Shown here: piece by piece, positions 1 to 11,670 of the stretch | Layout of the letters: every line of letters begins with the position of its first letter | Numbering within the stretch: position 1 is the stretch's first letter | DNA from: Bondarzewia mesenterica | Lineage: Eukaryota > Basidiomycota > Agaricomycetes > Russulales > Bondarzewiaceae | Length of the DNA stretch: 64,000 bases | Assembly (NCBI GenBank): GCA_004802705.1 | Contig: SGPL01000107.1 | Location: 1 to 64,000 of the forward strand | Reading direction: 5' to 3' | The notes under the pieces: generated by a model | What the model was told of the DNA's origin: nothing | The model's input: only the letters and a program-made list of their open reading frames with translations | Database searches by the model: none | Position numbers and translations under genes: made by a program

Positions 1-1
1 C

Positions 2-1973
2 GGCACGTTTCGCGGCCGCATGGGCAGCTTGGACAACGGCGCGGGTGGGGGCCCATACGCGCGGCCGTCGACGAGCCACCGACGGTCGCTGGCTTCGCAC
101 CCTTCGACCGAGAATTTTGCGGGGATGGCGGCCCCGGGCCATGGCAATGAGGTGCCTCAGGAGTATCGCGCGGAAGTGGACCGGATCTTCTTTGAGTTCC
201 TGAACAAGATCTGCTCGAACCGTGAGTTCTTTTTGAACGAATCTGTAGTTCCTTAAGGCGTTAACTGAGGTTCTTTTGCAATAGTCGATGCTAGCGATTC
301 GAAGGGTGAACCTATCCATCAGACGCTGATGGCCAAGAAGATGCAGCGCTTGGATGAGTCGCCTGATTTCCGCCCTTTCAAATTCCGAATACAAGCCTTT
401 ACCAACGCGTTCCTGGAAGAGGTATTGTTTCTTTGACCGTGTCTCTTTGTTTGACAGTTTCTGAGCACGTACACGTATAGCTTGCTCGACAAGGATATCC
501 CGAGGATAAAATACCCATGAAAAAGGTTGGGGACTCTCTAAATAGTCTGACCGAGCGTGCTGAGTTCAGGATTCTTTGTTTCTCAGATTCGGAACTATCT
601 GTGGAATTCATCCTATATCTCTCGTTTCAATGAGGACGGCAAGAAGGCGAAATCAAAAGGCAATCATATATGGAACATTGAAGCGAAAAAGGCATCCGAA
701 GGTGGATGGATCTTCCGTCCCTTTCACCGCCGTCTGGCCGGTCTGCCGCCTGGTGTGGCTTATGTCGGACTTCGCTGGTCCTGGATGCCGCGCATTTGGG
801 ATCCGCAAGCCTCGCGTAGTAACCTGCCTGTGAAGTACTCATCGCCCTCCCTCCCTTCTTGGCTATCTTGGCAAGAAGATCTACTGTCTGGTATCCCCCC
901 CTCCTGATGCTCAAAGCTGCGACATCGTCGTCGAAGCGAGGGTGAGCAACGCGTTTGTCCTTGTCGCCTTTTGAACGCGCGCATCACTGATTCGTATCAA
1001 CACATGCAGTTTATGCAGGACGGTCAGGAAGAGTTCTTGTCCCAAACTGTTCACATCAACATCGCACCGATGTCGAACGTGGACACGTCATTCGCTGCTT
1101 CGCGCCGACCGTCGCTGGTGGGTACCGACAATGGTCCCCGCCGCATCGTCAGCGACACGGTCGTGCCGCAAGCAGTTCCTGTCCGGTGAGTTGCCCCCTA
1201 CGTCCGTGGTGTGACGCTCCCAGTTCACACAGCACGACAGGGCTCCTTCATTGAGGACACAGACATCTCTGACGCAACCAGCTCTCGTGACGTCGCAAGA
1301 TGCACAGGTGATCCAGGTTCTGACCACTGCTGCTCAGCGAGTAGCTCAGGAAGCTCAGTCCCAAGTCGTTGCCTCTCGTCTGCCTAGTGAACCTGGCCCC
1401 GAGCTGCAGTCGCTCGCCAAGCAACAGCACGTTCTTACCGTTACCGCACAAGCGGTGGATAATACGGTTTCTGGTCAGGGGCACTCCATCACTCAGCCAT
1501 CTAGTGTTCTCGCAGCTGCCGCGCAACAGGTAGTCTTGCAGGCCGCGCGCCAGGTCGCCGCTGACCGCTCCAATGCGGCAGCTGCGCAGATTTCAGCGGG
1601 CCTGCCCCCGCCCTCGTCCATGTCGTCACAGGTGACCGTGAATGAGGTGTCCGTCGCGACACAGTCGGCAGTCGCGCAAGCCGTAGAAATTGCAGGGCCC
1701 TTGTCGAGCGAGGTGGACGTCCTGATGACCGCGAGCTCGCTGCTGCAGCAGCAGTCCCGCGCGCCCGTCAACTCGGCGCCGGGCGGACTGAATTCCTCGC
1801 AGTTGCCTCCGTTGCTGGATTCCCTCAGGCCACACTCGGCTGGGACGCTCATCGGGCGGTCTTTCAGCGGTCTGTCGTCAGGAGTACTGGTTGCCCCTGA
1901 CGCAGGCATGTTCTCCAGTGGTGTGCAGCCGACCCAGGCGGATGATCTCGTTCACTTTCCTCAGCATTCATAA
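2..1973 (+). CDS. Ig-like (He_PIG-type) domain protein, 5' partial, with one apparent +1 frameshift
   Basis: The reading frame is open to the left edge, so the true start may lie outside; the first ATG is at 20. Exons that splice in phase are 2-221, 285-421, 481-525, 587-941 (frameshifted inside), 1010-1185 and 1241-1973. The protein has a charged N-terminal region (FRPFKFRIQAFTNAFLEE, then NYLWNSSYISRFNEDGKKAK). Next comes a stretch with LPVKYSSPSLPSWLSW, LSGIPP and SCDIVVEA, which resembles the putative Ig domain (He_PIG) of cell-surface and budding proteins. The C-terminal 240 residues are rich in Ala, Gln, Val and Ser and hold repeated units like VLTTAAQRVAQEA. A run of seven C at 895-901 breaks the frame between the two halves of the Ig-like domain; six C would give PPPDAQSCDIVVEA. 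I recognise it as a conserved basidiomycete protein of unknown function; a chromatin or cell-polarity role is only a guess. Confidence 0.7.
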
Positions 1974-2249
1974 GGCGCTCGGTGTCTTTCTCTTTCCTCA
2001 CTCTCTCTGTGTGAATCCTTTCCGATCTTTGTTGTGGGTCTAATTCTCCGATCTGTTGAAATTATTACTTCCACTTCTTCGCTGTGCATTATCTCATCAT
2101 CATTCGTGCTCTTGTTTTAATAGAGGCTGTCGAGGAGTACGGGGATACGAAGTCGTTATATATGTAAGTGAACTCGCGTGGGACGAGGTAGTTCATAGTA
2201 TATGTAAGTGCTGGGCGGTAGTCGGAATGTACAAAAAGCAGATTACAGG

Positions 2250-5200
2250 TTACACCAGTGGGGTGTCGCAAATTTGACAAATAGATGCTGTTGCAGGGTT
2301 CTGCAATGTGCAAGCGGGGCAGGCAATCACGAAGTCCTGCGGCGTGGGCGTCCGCTCGCTCATGGTGTCCTCCAACGAGGAACTAGAATGCATACCGCCT
2401 AGCAGAGTACCACCGAACGCCCGACCTTCGGCTCGCCGCTTGGCCTTAGGCTGGTCCACGTCAGAGTCCTCGAGCAAGTCCACATCCTCATTCTCCTGCC
2501 GCATGTCGATGATGTCGTTCTCTAACATGCCGAGATCGGCCACCGACGCCTGGTTGTCGTCCAGCTCCTTACCCCGTAAGAACAGTCGCTGACAGATCGT
2601 TGGGATGTTGAGCTGCTCCTGAATCTGTGGAATTGGAATTAGAGAATGTCAGCTGCAAGCATTTCAAACCCGATTGCGTGGCATATACGAACCAAGAGCT
2701 TTATTGCCTTCACCGACATGTCTTTCGATATACTCAATCTCTTGTCCTTGCGCTCTGAGGCTTGACGGATTCGCTTTGACTTCCGAGACCCCGCATAGGT
2801 CATAATACTGGTTTGCTGACGAGGGGTGGTGTTAGACGTCTTGAAAGAGCGTGGTTCGTAAGTTGCCGGTGTGGGGTCGACCTCGTTTGCGGCCAAAATA
2901 TGGAGCGTGACTTCAGTAGTGTCGAAATCAGATTTTCTGCGGTGAGACATGAGAAACAGGGCAAAAAGCGTGATTATGGCTTGACGCACCGTCGCCAGCG
3001 ACATTCCATGCAGACGGGTATCTGGTGCTGGAAGGACGTGCGAGCGACACCTTTCGCGTCGCGCTCAGGTCGATTTTCTACCTCGATCAAAGGCCCAGCA
3101 CCATATCTAGACGCAAGGTGCAAATCAGAGTAGGTCCTGTATCAATATGAAAAGACCCACAGCTCCTCTAAAACCAGCCAATCCTCCCGGCGAACGAGGC
3201 ACATAGAAGAGTCAAGATCGGATTTCGGATCTATGTTGAGCATCTCGTGAGTGCAAAAGAACGAGGTATTGTCGACTGCGTCAGGCCGTGGATTATCCGC
3301 AGGGCGCAAGATCCACTCCCTCCATTCGCGAACAAACTGTGCAGGGATGAGAGCGCAAGGCACATGCTCAAGGAGGGTGGTATTGCCGTTCAGAGCGTTG
3401 TCATGCATGTGCTTGAGTCTCGCCTATATGAATGAAGAAGAAAAGTGCAGTTCAGCCAAGTGACTGAAGTCGATTGATGAGAAATAGGACTTTTTCGACT
3501 TCCGCCCTTTTGCGCAGCTCGCGTTTGTCTTCTCGAGAGATTTGGATGACGGTTTCGCACACAGCACAGTGCTCAGCATCTTCTGATAAAGTATCCCACG
3601 ACGGAAACAAACGCAGGAGCAATCGATATGCCTGGCAAGATGTGAGAAATGAACCATTCTCATGCAATATATAAAACTGGACCTGTCGTGATATTCGCTG
3701 GCGCGCCGTAGTGTTGAGAGATAGATCACCGTGCTCACACTTGACATGGCTTCCGTATGGTTCTGAATCCGGTGAGGGGTCCATTTGAGAAGGGGTGTGC
3801 ATCTTCGGTTTGGCCAGTCGCCAATCTACATCAATTGTGAGTTAATGGATATGCCATGAGTATGACATTCTCCAAATACCTCTCAGCCAATGCTTTGATA
3901 TCCAGTAACTCCCAGATCCTGTCATGCCAAGAAGTTCATCAAATTGGGCTACTTGTTTTGGGTGCTCATACTGATAGAGCTTCTCTACAGCACGGGTCAG
4001 CTCCGAGTAATCAAGTAGTGCGAGTAACTTACCCATGAAGATCGTCTCAACGCATATCTCGCACACGTCTTCTGGAGTCATCTCGGGGAAGAAATGACAT
4101 TTCTCTTCCGATGCCATACGTTCAGATGCTACCTGCGAAGAAAAAAAAGCAAGAACAGTTCAAGGACGAATATAACCACTCAGATACTTCATCACAAACA
4201 TAGTCGATCCGCTTCATGTCCTCTGCCTTCAGAGGATCGAGCTTGCCATGGGTACAGATGATCCCATCAATCGGAATATCTCCCTCACGAGAAGATGATC
4301 CGTTGATGTGTAACTTTGTATTGGGGGACGAAGCAAGCTGATCGTCATCTCCGCTTGTTGCCTCGTTCTCTGCGGTAGAGTCTTTAGCGTCGCTTGACTT
4401 CCCCGAAGACTTTGCCAGATGTCTAGAAAGGAACATTTCTAGAGCTTCCTGACTGGCAACAATTGATCTCTGTTCAAGAGGCTTCAATCATGTATGCTTG
4501 ATATGGAAATAAACCAAGTCGTACCTGCTCGTTAGACAAGACGTGCCACGAACGATAGATGTTCGTCATTCTGTTGCGCGAATCCTGAAACTTCGCTTTC
4601 ACGGTGTTCTGTCTGCAATGTAAATTTATTGATAATAAAGAAAGGGTGGAGTGCGATGAAACCTACTTCTCAACGAATGCAGCACAAGCTTCCTCATGAG
4701 CATTGTTTAGCTTTCGCACTGCATCGAGAGCGCGAGATGGTGGGTCTCGAGTTTCTCGTCTCGCATTCTCACCAATTGGTCTTCGTCGCGCATATATCAG
4801 CATATATGCGTCTTTAGAATTGACATAACTTGAGGGTACCTGTCAGTTCCCTCTCCTCTAACAGGACATTCAAATTGAGAAATCTACCTAGTATCTGGGG
4901 ACTGAGAACCTTGAATTTGACTACTTGGTGGATCGACTCTAGATGATTATTAGTCACACCGTTACCGAGACTGTACTCATTGCGTACTCGACGATCTCAT
5001 CATCACTATCCTCAATCCTTCGGGCCTTCTTTGCGTTGGGCCTCCCTTTATTACTCTGCAAGCTGAACAGTTGCTGAGAAAGAGTGGGAGGCAGATAGTG
5101 ACGGTATACGAACCCCTTTGCTTTCTCCTTGTCACCACCGGTCTTGGACCCTGGAGGTTGCATCTTTGTAACGACCTCATCGTTGAACTGAAACCACGAA

Positions 5201-7010
5201 TCGTTACTGAAGTGTGGTGAGTCTCGAGAATTATGAATTTGAGCCGAGAAGAAACGCACGTCACGTCAAATACCAAAGCTTCGTAGTGACCATGATATGC
5301 GCTGGGGCCTCTGTGGAGCAGAACGCCCTTGAGATCGTATACGTTTTCATCTTTGTCCGCCGGCGGATTCTCCAAGAAGCGGTTCATATCGAGAACCCTG
5401 GGGAATGAGATGTTGTGCTTGCTCTTTTTACGTTCCAGTGTGGAGATATCGAATACAAAGCGTAGCAAAGAGAAATGTAATATGGGAGGCAGTTTGCGAA
5501 GGATAACTTGTCGGGTAGCATCTTCCAATGTTTCACAGCGTGGGCAATGATATCTGTGTGGTTTAAGTGCTCAGTATAAATAAGGACAGTCAGAGATAAA
5601 GATTACTTGTTATCTCCCGACAGTATTTCGGGCTGCAAGACCGCCTCGATACGACTTTCCAGGGTTGCGTTGTTCTAGTGGAGGGGGGGGAAACAAGAAA
5701 GATCAATGATGTGTTTAAACTCTTGAACTGTGTTGTACCTCAAGATTGACTTCAATCTCTAGGAAGTCAGATTCCCGCTCTGACCGATTGCCACAGGCTT
5801 GACAAAGTGTCGTATATACCTGAATTCCCTGAAACTGGAAATCGAAACACCCAAGTTGAATACATGCGCTCGATGGACTCCCTGGGAAGTGGATGCGTAC
5901 TTGATTTGATAGTAGATTCTTCAACGCAGGATCAGACTGCTTCTGAAACTCAGTATCAAGGTGCGACATGAATAACTTGGAGAATCTGAACGGCCATCGA
6001 CGCAAAACAGAAGATAATTATTGGGTACGCTAGAGATTATGAGTAGTTGGTTGACGAACTCTTGTGCATCTTGCTGCTCATTCGCCCGCAACTTTAAACT
6101 TTCAACAAGCTTCGTAGGGTTGAATACTCTCTTTTTGCCTGCTTGTAAGGCTGCGAATGTCGCTTGAAGCTGGAAGATGGGTGATTCCTAAAGATTCGAA
6201 CTTTGAGATGACAAGATAAAGGTTGAGGACTCAAAGCTTACTTCGAAGGCATTTTCCTTGTCTTGGGAAGGTTGGCACCGGTATACTCCATTGCGGAAAG
6301 CGAGGTCTTGGAACCAGACCTGGAAAGCGCCATATATGCGTTGTGAAGTCCAATGGCAACGAAGAGACTGACCTGGATGTATGCATTCGCATAGCATGTG
6401 GCACCAAGATTCTGCGGAGGCACTTCGTTTACGATCCTGTCTCGCACGGTATTCCGCTCGTACGCACCTTCAGGCCAACAGGAAAGTCCGACTGCCTATT
6501 GCCAAGACTAGGATCACGGCCCATATTAGCAGCCGCCAGATACTCCTTCATGGCATTCTCTAACGCAGCAGGATGTCCGTTGAACATGAACTTCCTTCTG
6601 ACCCTTCGACACCCTAACTCACCTTCATTCTCCCACTTCTCTTGCCCCAGATAATTCAAGCAGTTAGGATTCTTCCGACAATACTTCTTGCTACAGTGCG
6701 GCGCCTCGTCGTCAGAGATGACGATCACATCATCCGCCAGCTCTCCTTCTGCGGTTGCAACGTGATTTACCGATGTGGAGGCCTTCGGTGCACGTCGCAT
6801 GTATCTGTTAGGACAAAACGAAGCAGAACGCGCGAAACCGCAGGTTGCTAGCCGATGTTCGCGAGAGATTTCTGACACGTCGAGGACCTCTGTGCCAACC
6901 CAGCCCCACGAAGAATCTGAGCCATCAGCTAGCTTGTGTCGTTTGAGCCTTTCGCCTGCAGCCAAGCCCTCAGAATTCGATACAATTCGTCGCTTACGCT
7001 TGAGAGTCAT
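2250..7010 (-). CDS. Ubiquitin carboxyl-terminal hydrolase, USP48-like
   Basis: Cysteine protease that removes ubiquitin from proteins, multi-exon. The first exon (7010-6429) encodes a basic/acidic N-terminus with CRKNPNCLNYLGQEKWE, typical of fungal USP48 relatives. The Cys box NLGATCYANAYIQ runs across an intron into VWFQDLAFRNGVYRC. Zinc-ribbon cysteines appear as CQACGNRSERES and CPRCETLEDA. The His box is GPSAYHGHYEALVFD, followed by SWFQFNDEVV, so the catalytic residues look intact. Downstream exons carry DUSP-like regions (MTPEDVCEICVETIF; EHCAVCETVIQ), then a ubiquitin-like domain (TICQRLFLRGKELDD in the genomic frame) and an acidic linker. The protein ends in a RanBP2-type zinc finger (CPACTLQNPATASICQICD). 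Start ATG is at 7010 with an upstream in-frame stop nearby. It is divergent from GAA1 across about 245 bp. Exact exon borders in the middle were not all resolved. Confidence 0.88.
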
Positions 7011-7255
7011 TTAGACCAGTATGAGGAAGAGGTGTTATGGTGTCGACCGGGAAGATGAGCGGAGCGTAAGACCAGATCTGTGATCGTGAACGTTTGAAAC
7101 GCAGTCCAAGTCGAGCCAAGTCGTCAGCCACCTTCGCGACGCGATAGGTTCTGCTAGGTCGCGGCACGTCCAACTTTTTCAATCTCAACCTCAGCCAAAT
7201 TTTGTCAGACCACTCGAGGTGGACAACCACGATCTGCTGTTATCGTGGTTTTCCC
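7011..7255. promoter_or_regulatory. Shared divergent promoter region, USP48-like / GAA1
   Basis: 245 bp separate the two start codons. No TATA-like element or other motif stands out to me; the assignment rests only on the divergent starts. Confidence 0.5.
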
Positions 7256-9725
7256 ATGCTACGCCGATTGTTCAGGAAGCCTCTTGCGGGAGAAAAGCCG
7301 GACGTTAATGTCGCGAGGATAATCAGGCGGAAAGTCATGACTGACCTCCTCTGGCGCCATCTCAGCACTCTGAGGTACGTCCGCCAAGATATCTCCCGAT
7401 CTGTGCATGTTTTGATTTATGCAGACTGCTTTTGTTTGTCGTCGGATATACCTGGATGTTGGTGCTTCCGTTTCCTCAGCTAGGTCAAGGAACATATATT
7501 GACGAGAATGCACTACAACCTGCTCAAGTATTGCCATTCTGTATTCTCTGTTGCTCACCACGTACTGATACTTCATCGACGCAGGTTGCGACATATTGGA
7601 ATTGGGGCGATGTTCACCGCGCGGATCGCTATTTGGCCGAGCTTGAGGCTCTAAGAGACAGAAATGCATCTAACGAGGAGTGAGAGACTGGTTTCTATAG
7701 TGCGTCTACCATGTACATACTTAAATTAACATCATACTCCAATCTAGACGTGCAAACTATTTTATGACCGAATTTTCTAAGCTAGGTATACCTACATCGA
7801 CACAGAAATACACATTCACTACCAGCACCGAAGTTTGCCTTCCCCGCTCAGAACTGTAAGACGTGGTCACTCATGACTTCCCTCTAGACATTCTCTGGGA
7901 CTAATGCATACGCCGTCATCTCGTCCCCTCGAACTGATGGAACGGAGGCCGTGGTCATCAGCTCCTCCTGGTTGAGTCAGAGCGGTCCTACAGATGGAGC
8001 GTTGAACTTGCGAGGCGTCTCCACAGTGCTTGCACTATCAGCCTTCCTGAGACGTTCGTCACTGTTCTTTCCTCAATCTTGTCTTCCATCCGGCTAACCT
8101 CAACTCTAGGATACTCACATTGGTCCAAAGATATTATTTTCGTCATCAGCGATAGTTACCTGGACGGCATGCACGCTTGGCTGAGCGCGTATCATGGCTC
8201 TGACCAGTCCAGTGAGCCAAGCAAAAAACTGCGTTAGGCCAAGGCCACTCATCTCGTATATCCAGACCTTCAAGCCGAGCCTCTGACAATACAGTCCGGC
8301 GTTATATGGACAGCCCTGAATATCGACTACCCTGGTCATTCTTTCTCGCACTTAGGCGTATTCCGGGGTTTGTTTCTGCCCATCTCTCACCAATCCCTGT
8401 GGTTTACCTTTTCCTGCATGCAGAGGGACTGAACGGACGTCTCCCAAATCAAGATCTCATCAACTCTTTCCGCATTATCTCCCACCACACAGGCGGCGTC
8501 CCAGTCCTCCTTTATGACCAGTACGAACCCTCAGAGTTCCCCGGCCGACAAGATATCTTGAAAATTATCCCGCAGTGGGTGCCAAAGGCACTCGCGGAAA
8601 GAGAGGAAGTGATTGAGTATGGGTATAGAGCGAAGAATATTCTGAGGCATGCAGGGTATCAAGCAAGAGGGCGCACAAGCGGTGTGCACGGGCTGCTGCA
8701 TCAGTGAGTAATGTCCCGTTCTCTCCAAAATAGATATTTCCATGATATGAATCGTTATATATGGAGGTTCCGCATAGATGCGATCACACTCTTTGCTGTG
8801 CCTTCAAATGGGCCGCACGGTTTTCATGCGCTAGGACGGTACGTTCATACAGACTCATTTTGAATCCTTCAATATGTGTCCTCATACTGTCGTAAACAGC
8901 ACCATCGAATCAACTCTCCGCACTATGAGCAATCTCCTCGAGCGTCTGCACGCCTCGTTCTTCTTCTATATCATGACCGCTCCCGGCTCATTTCTGAAGA
9001 TAGGGAAGTACCTTCCTAGCGCAGTACTCATCGGTACGGCGCTGATGTTTGGTGGGTTGGGTGAATGGGTAAATGCCGGTTGGGTCCAAGTCGTGGAGGA
9101 GGATGAGAAGGGGGAAGAGATGGGCAAGAAGAGGTGGATCAGGAGAAAGAGGGATGTAATCCCTGTTTTGGGGATCATGATTGCTACCCACGTTGTTGGG
9201 GCGGTGCTGTTCTCGATTGTCTCATCGTCCTGGTTTTTGAGAAGTCAAACGGTAAGTCACTTTCTTTCTGCTATACCTTCAAACAGCTGATGGATACGTT
9301 GGTAGACTTCCACACTCCCGTTAATTCTCTTGATTGCTTTGCTTCCTCTTTCTGCACTAGCACAGCAGTCGAAAGACTGCACTACTCATGCGCCCCTCTC
9401 CACCCTTCTCAAATCCCTCCTTCTCTGCTTCTCAAGTACAATTATATCCATAACCTCCGTCGTTAACTTCTCCCTTGCAGCTTTACTCGCCATCCTTCTA
9501 GGAATTCCCCTTTCCGTCACCTCACCCACACCCTCCCTCGGTCTCCGAATCGCGCGATACAGCGCCTACATCGGACTTGCGTTGGGCTGGCTGATCATGA
9601 GCGAGGAGGTGCGGCAAGCAGTCTGGCATTGGCAGGTCCTTGGCGTGTGGTTCGCGCCCTTCGTATGCATGGTGTATGTCCCGCTTGCATTACAGGCAGG
9701 CATCGTCTGTTTGCTCCCGCCATAG
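7256..9725 (+). CDS. GAA1: GPI transamidase subunit GAA1 (GPAA1)
   Basis: Subunit of the ER GPI-transamidase, which attaches GPI anchors to proteins. Eleven exons join in phase: 7256-7374, 7425-7527, 7585-7679, 7748-7832, 7888-8053, 8110-8211, 8266-8367, 8424-8703, 8767-8838, 8900-9251 and 9306-9725, giving 631 aa, normal for the family. Family signatures are the N-terminal membrane anchor with LLLFVVGYTWMLVLPFP, then ENALQPAQVATYWNWGDVH, the luminal zinc-peptidase-like domain (GVIWTALNIDYPG, EGLNGRLPNQDLINSF, TGGVPVLLYDQYEP), and LLERLHASFFFYIM leading into several C-terminal transmembrane helices. Intron 2 (57 nt) is stop-free and keeps the frame; I splice it because that restores the conserved AQVATYWNW junction. 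No residue of the recognisable motifs is missing. Confidence 0.93.
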
Positions 9726-9851
9726 CATTTTCAACCTGATTCGATGTATACAAGTCTTGATTGATTGAGAACGAATGCGAGAAAACATGAGGACAAACAT
9801 ATGCGAACAAGAGCAAATAACAAAGAGCAATATTTGAACGTCAGAAAGCAG

Positions 9852-11562
9852 TCAACTGGTATCCATTCCGACCTCCTCCTCGTCTGGTCCAAACAGATCA
9901 TTTTCGTCTGCACCTTCTTCCGCTGCTCCCACCTCCTGAATCTGGATCTGAGGAACGGGCAGAGCCATCCTATCCATTTCCGTCGCCATCGCCATCTCGA
10001 TGTCAACATCCCCTTCCTCTGCCTCACCCTCCTCCTCGCCCTCGCCCTCATCATCACCACCCTCGCTCACCATCCCCTCCTTCCTCCGTCGCGCCATCTC
10101 CTTCATCTCATCTTTCTGAGCCAGCTTCATGTCCAGGTCCGCGCGCAGCTTCCTCAGTGCTTCCTCGAACCGCCGGCGGATGAGCGGGTTACCCGCACTC
10201 GCGACCTCGCTCTCCTTCTTGCGCACCGCCGCCTCAAGATCCGCAATCTCCTCGTGCAGCAATTCGCGTGCCTGCGCCGTCTCTTCGTCCTCATCCTCAT
10301 CCTCTTCTTCCTCCTCCTCGCTCTCTTCTTCCTCTTCCTCTTCCTCCTCCCCCTCGCCTTCATCGCCGAGCGCGAGGTCCAGTTCTGCCGCAAGCTCCTC
10401 GTCAATTTCGCCTTCCGCCTCTTGTTCCTCCTCCTCCTCTGTCTCCTCCCCGCCTTCGCCAGCAGCGGGCGTTGTCATGTCGCCGGCTTCAGAGAGGAAA
10501 CCGCCCGGTGTCGCTGCCTCCAATGGCTCTTCGCGCTCCAAGAATTCTGAATCAGATAGGTCAGGGTTCACGTTCTCGAGAACATCTACCGAAAATTCGG
10601 ACATCAGCGAGAGCAATACATGAATGAATACGAGCGGGAAGGACCGACCATATCTAACCTGATCCGCCGCAGCATCTTCTTCCAGTAACCTCTCAACCTC
10701 CTGCTCAACGCTCTCGATTGTCCGCTTGTTCACGCGTTTCCGGAATCGTCGTTTGCGGACGTAGTGCAAAGGCGGGGTGATGCCGTGCTGCCATATGAAG
10801 TCGTCGATGTTGAAGCTCTTGTGATTGGCCAATGCCTCCTCGTTAGGTATTCGGTCTTCAACAAGCAACATCTGAAATCATTGCAAACCAATTATGTTAG
10901 GGGAATTGAAGGCCCATGGAAATCCACTAGAATACAAACCTGACATATGTCTGCCACCTTGAACATCTGTTTGTTGTCCAGGGTTTTTTGAGCTTCGATT
11001 ATGCACGGGAGATCAACAAGTTTGGAGGTGTATGCGTTGCCCCCGATATGAAACACTGCTCTCCGAGCATCTGCAAGATAGATAGTGATCAACGATATGA
11101 GCTTCGGAAACTATCAAATAACAACCACGTACCCTTAAACTTGAACCACACATCCTGCCCAGTCTCTCTTGCCACAACCATCTTCCGTAAACGCTCACAA
11201 TCCTCCCCAGGTGGCATACGCAAGATGAATTGCTCCTCGAACGACAGCTCCTCGTCGTCCGAGTCGAGTTCGCGGTCGTACGCGCCGAGGAAGCTGGTAC
11301 CAGGGGCCTGTGCCGCGGCTTTCTCGCTCAGCTTGAGCTTGAGCTTCGGCGCAGCACGAGGTTTGGCGTGCGATGAGCGCGTTTGGCGCTCCGAGGTGAA
11401 GTCGGAGAGGGCGGGCGTACTGCGTCGGCGGGCCGCCGCGCGCTGGGGGCGGGTACTCGCGGGCAAGGTTGCCGCGGATGTGGAGGCTACGGGAGGAGCG
11501 TGCGAGATGCCGTTTGAGGTGGATGGTTCGAAGTCGTCCACGACGATGAGGTCGTCATCCAT
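9852..11562 (-). CDS. TAF7: TFIID subunit TAF7
   Basis: Subunit of the general transcription factor TFIID. Four exons join in phase: 11562-11133, 11070-10940, 10871-10649 and 10585-9852, giving 505 aa. The N-terminus has MDDDLIVVDDFEPS and a basic linker. The TAFII55 domain follows: EEQFILRMPPGEDCERLRK, FKFKGD/ARRAVFHIGGNAYTSKLVDLPCIIE, KTLDNKQMFKVADICQML, IDDFIWQHGITPPLHYVRK and RFRKRVNKRTIESVEQEVE. The spliced junction VRYDVLENVNPDLSDSEF matches the family and fixes the 63-nt third intron, which is itself stop-free and in frame. The C-terminus is very acidic, with long Glu runs, followed by a coiled coil (RRRFEEALRKLRADLDMK). The Ser-rich reading frame on the opposite strand here is only the shadow of the Glu codons. 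The start lies 108 bp from the divergent SAM37 start. Confidence 0.92.
10290..10365. repeat. Trinucleotide-rich (TCC/TTC) tract encoding the TAF7 Glu run
   Basis: An imperfect TCC/TTC run on the + strand encodes the polyglutamate stretch of TAF7 on the minus strand. It is a coding low-complexity repeat, not an independent element. Confidence 0.75.
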
Positions 11563-11670
11563 TGTGATGAGCGAGCGTGGCACTGGCGATGAGCGGGAGA
11601 GGGAGGAGCGGGATGGGCACGTGACAATTCGTATGTACGGAAAAGGCAACTGCCGAGGAGCTTGTCGCCA
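11563..11670. promoter_or_regulatory. Compact bidirectional promoter, TAF7 / SAM37
   Basis: Only 108 bp separate the two divergent start codons, so the transcription starts must be very close together or overlap. The interval contains a CACGTG E-box in 11611-11630, a possible bHLH factor site (inference). Confidence 0.6.

Noticed and set aside
10129..10623. Ser-rich + strand frame opposite TAF7
   Set aside because: It is the complement of the Glu/Asp-rich TAF7 tail; no promoter, splice pattern or family supports it.
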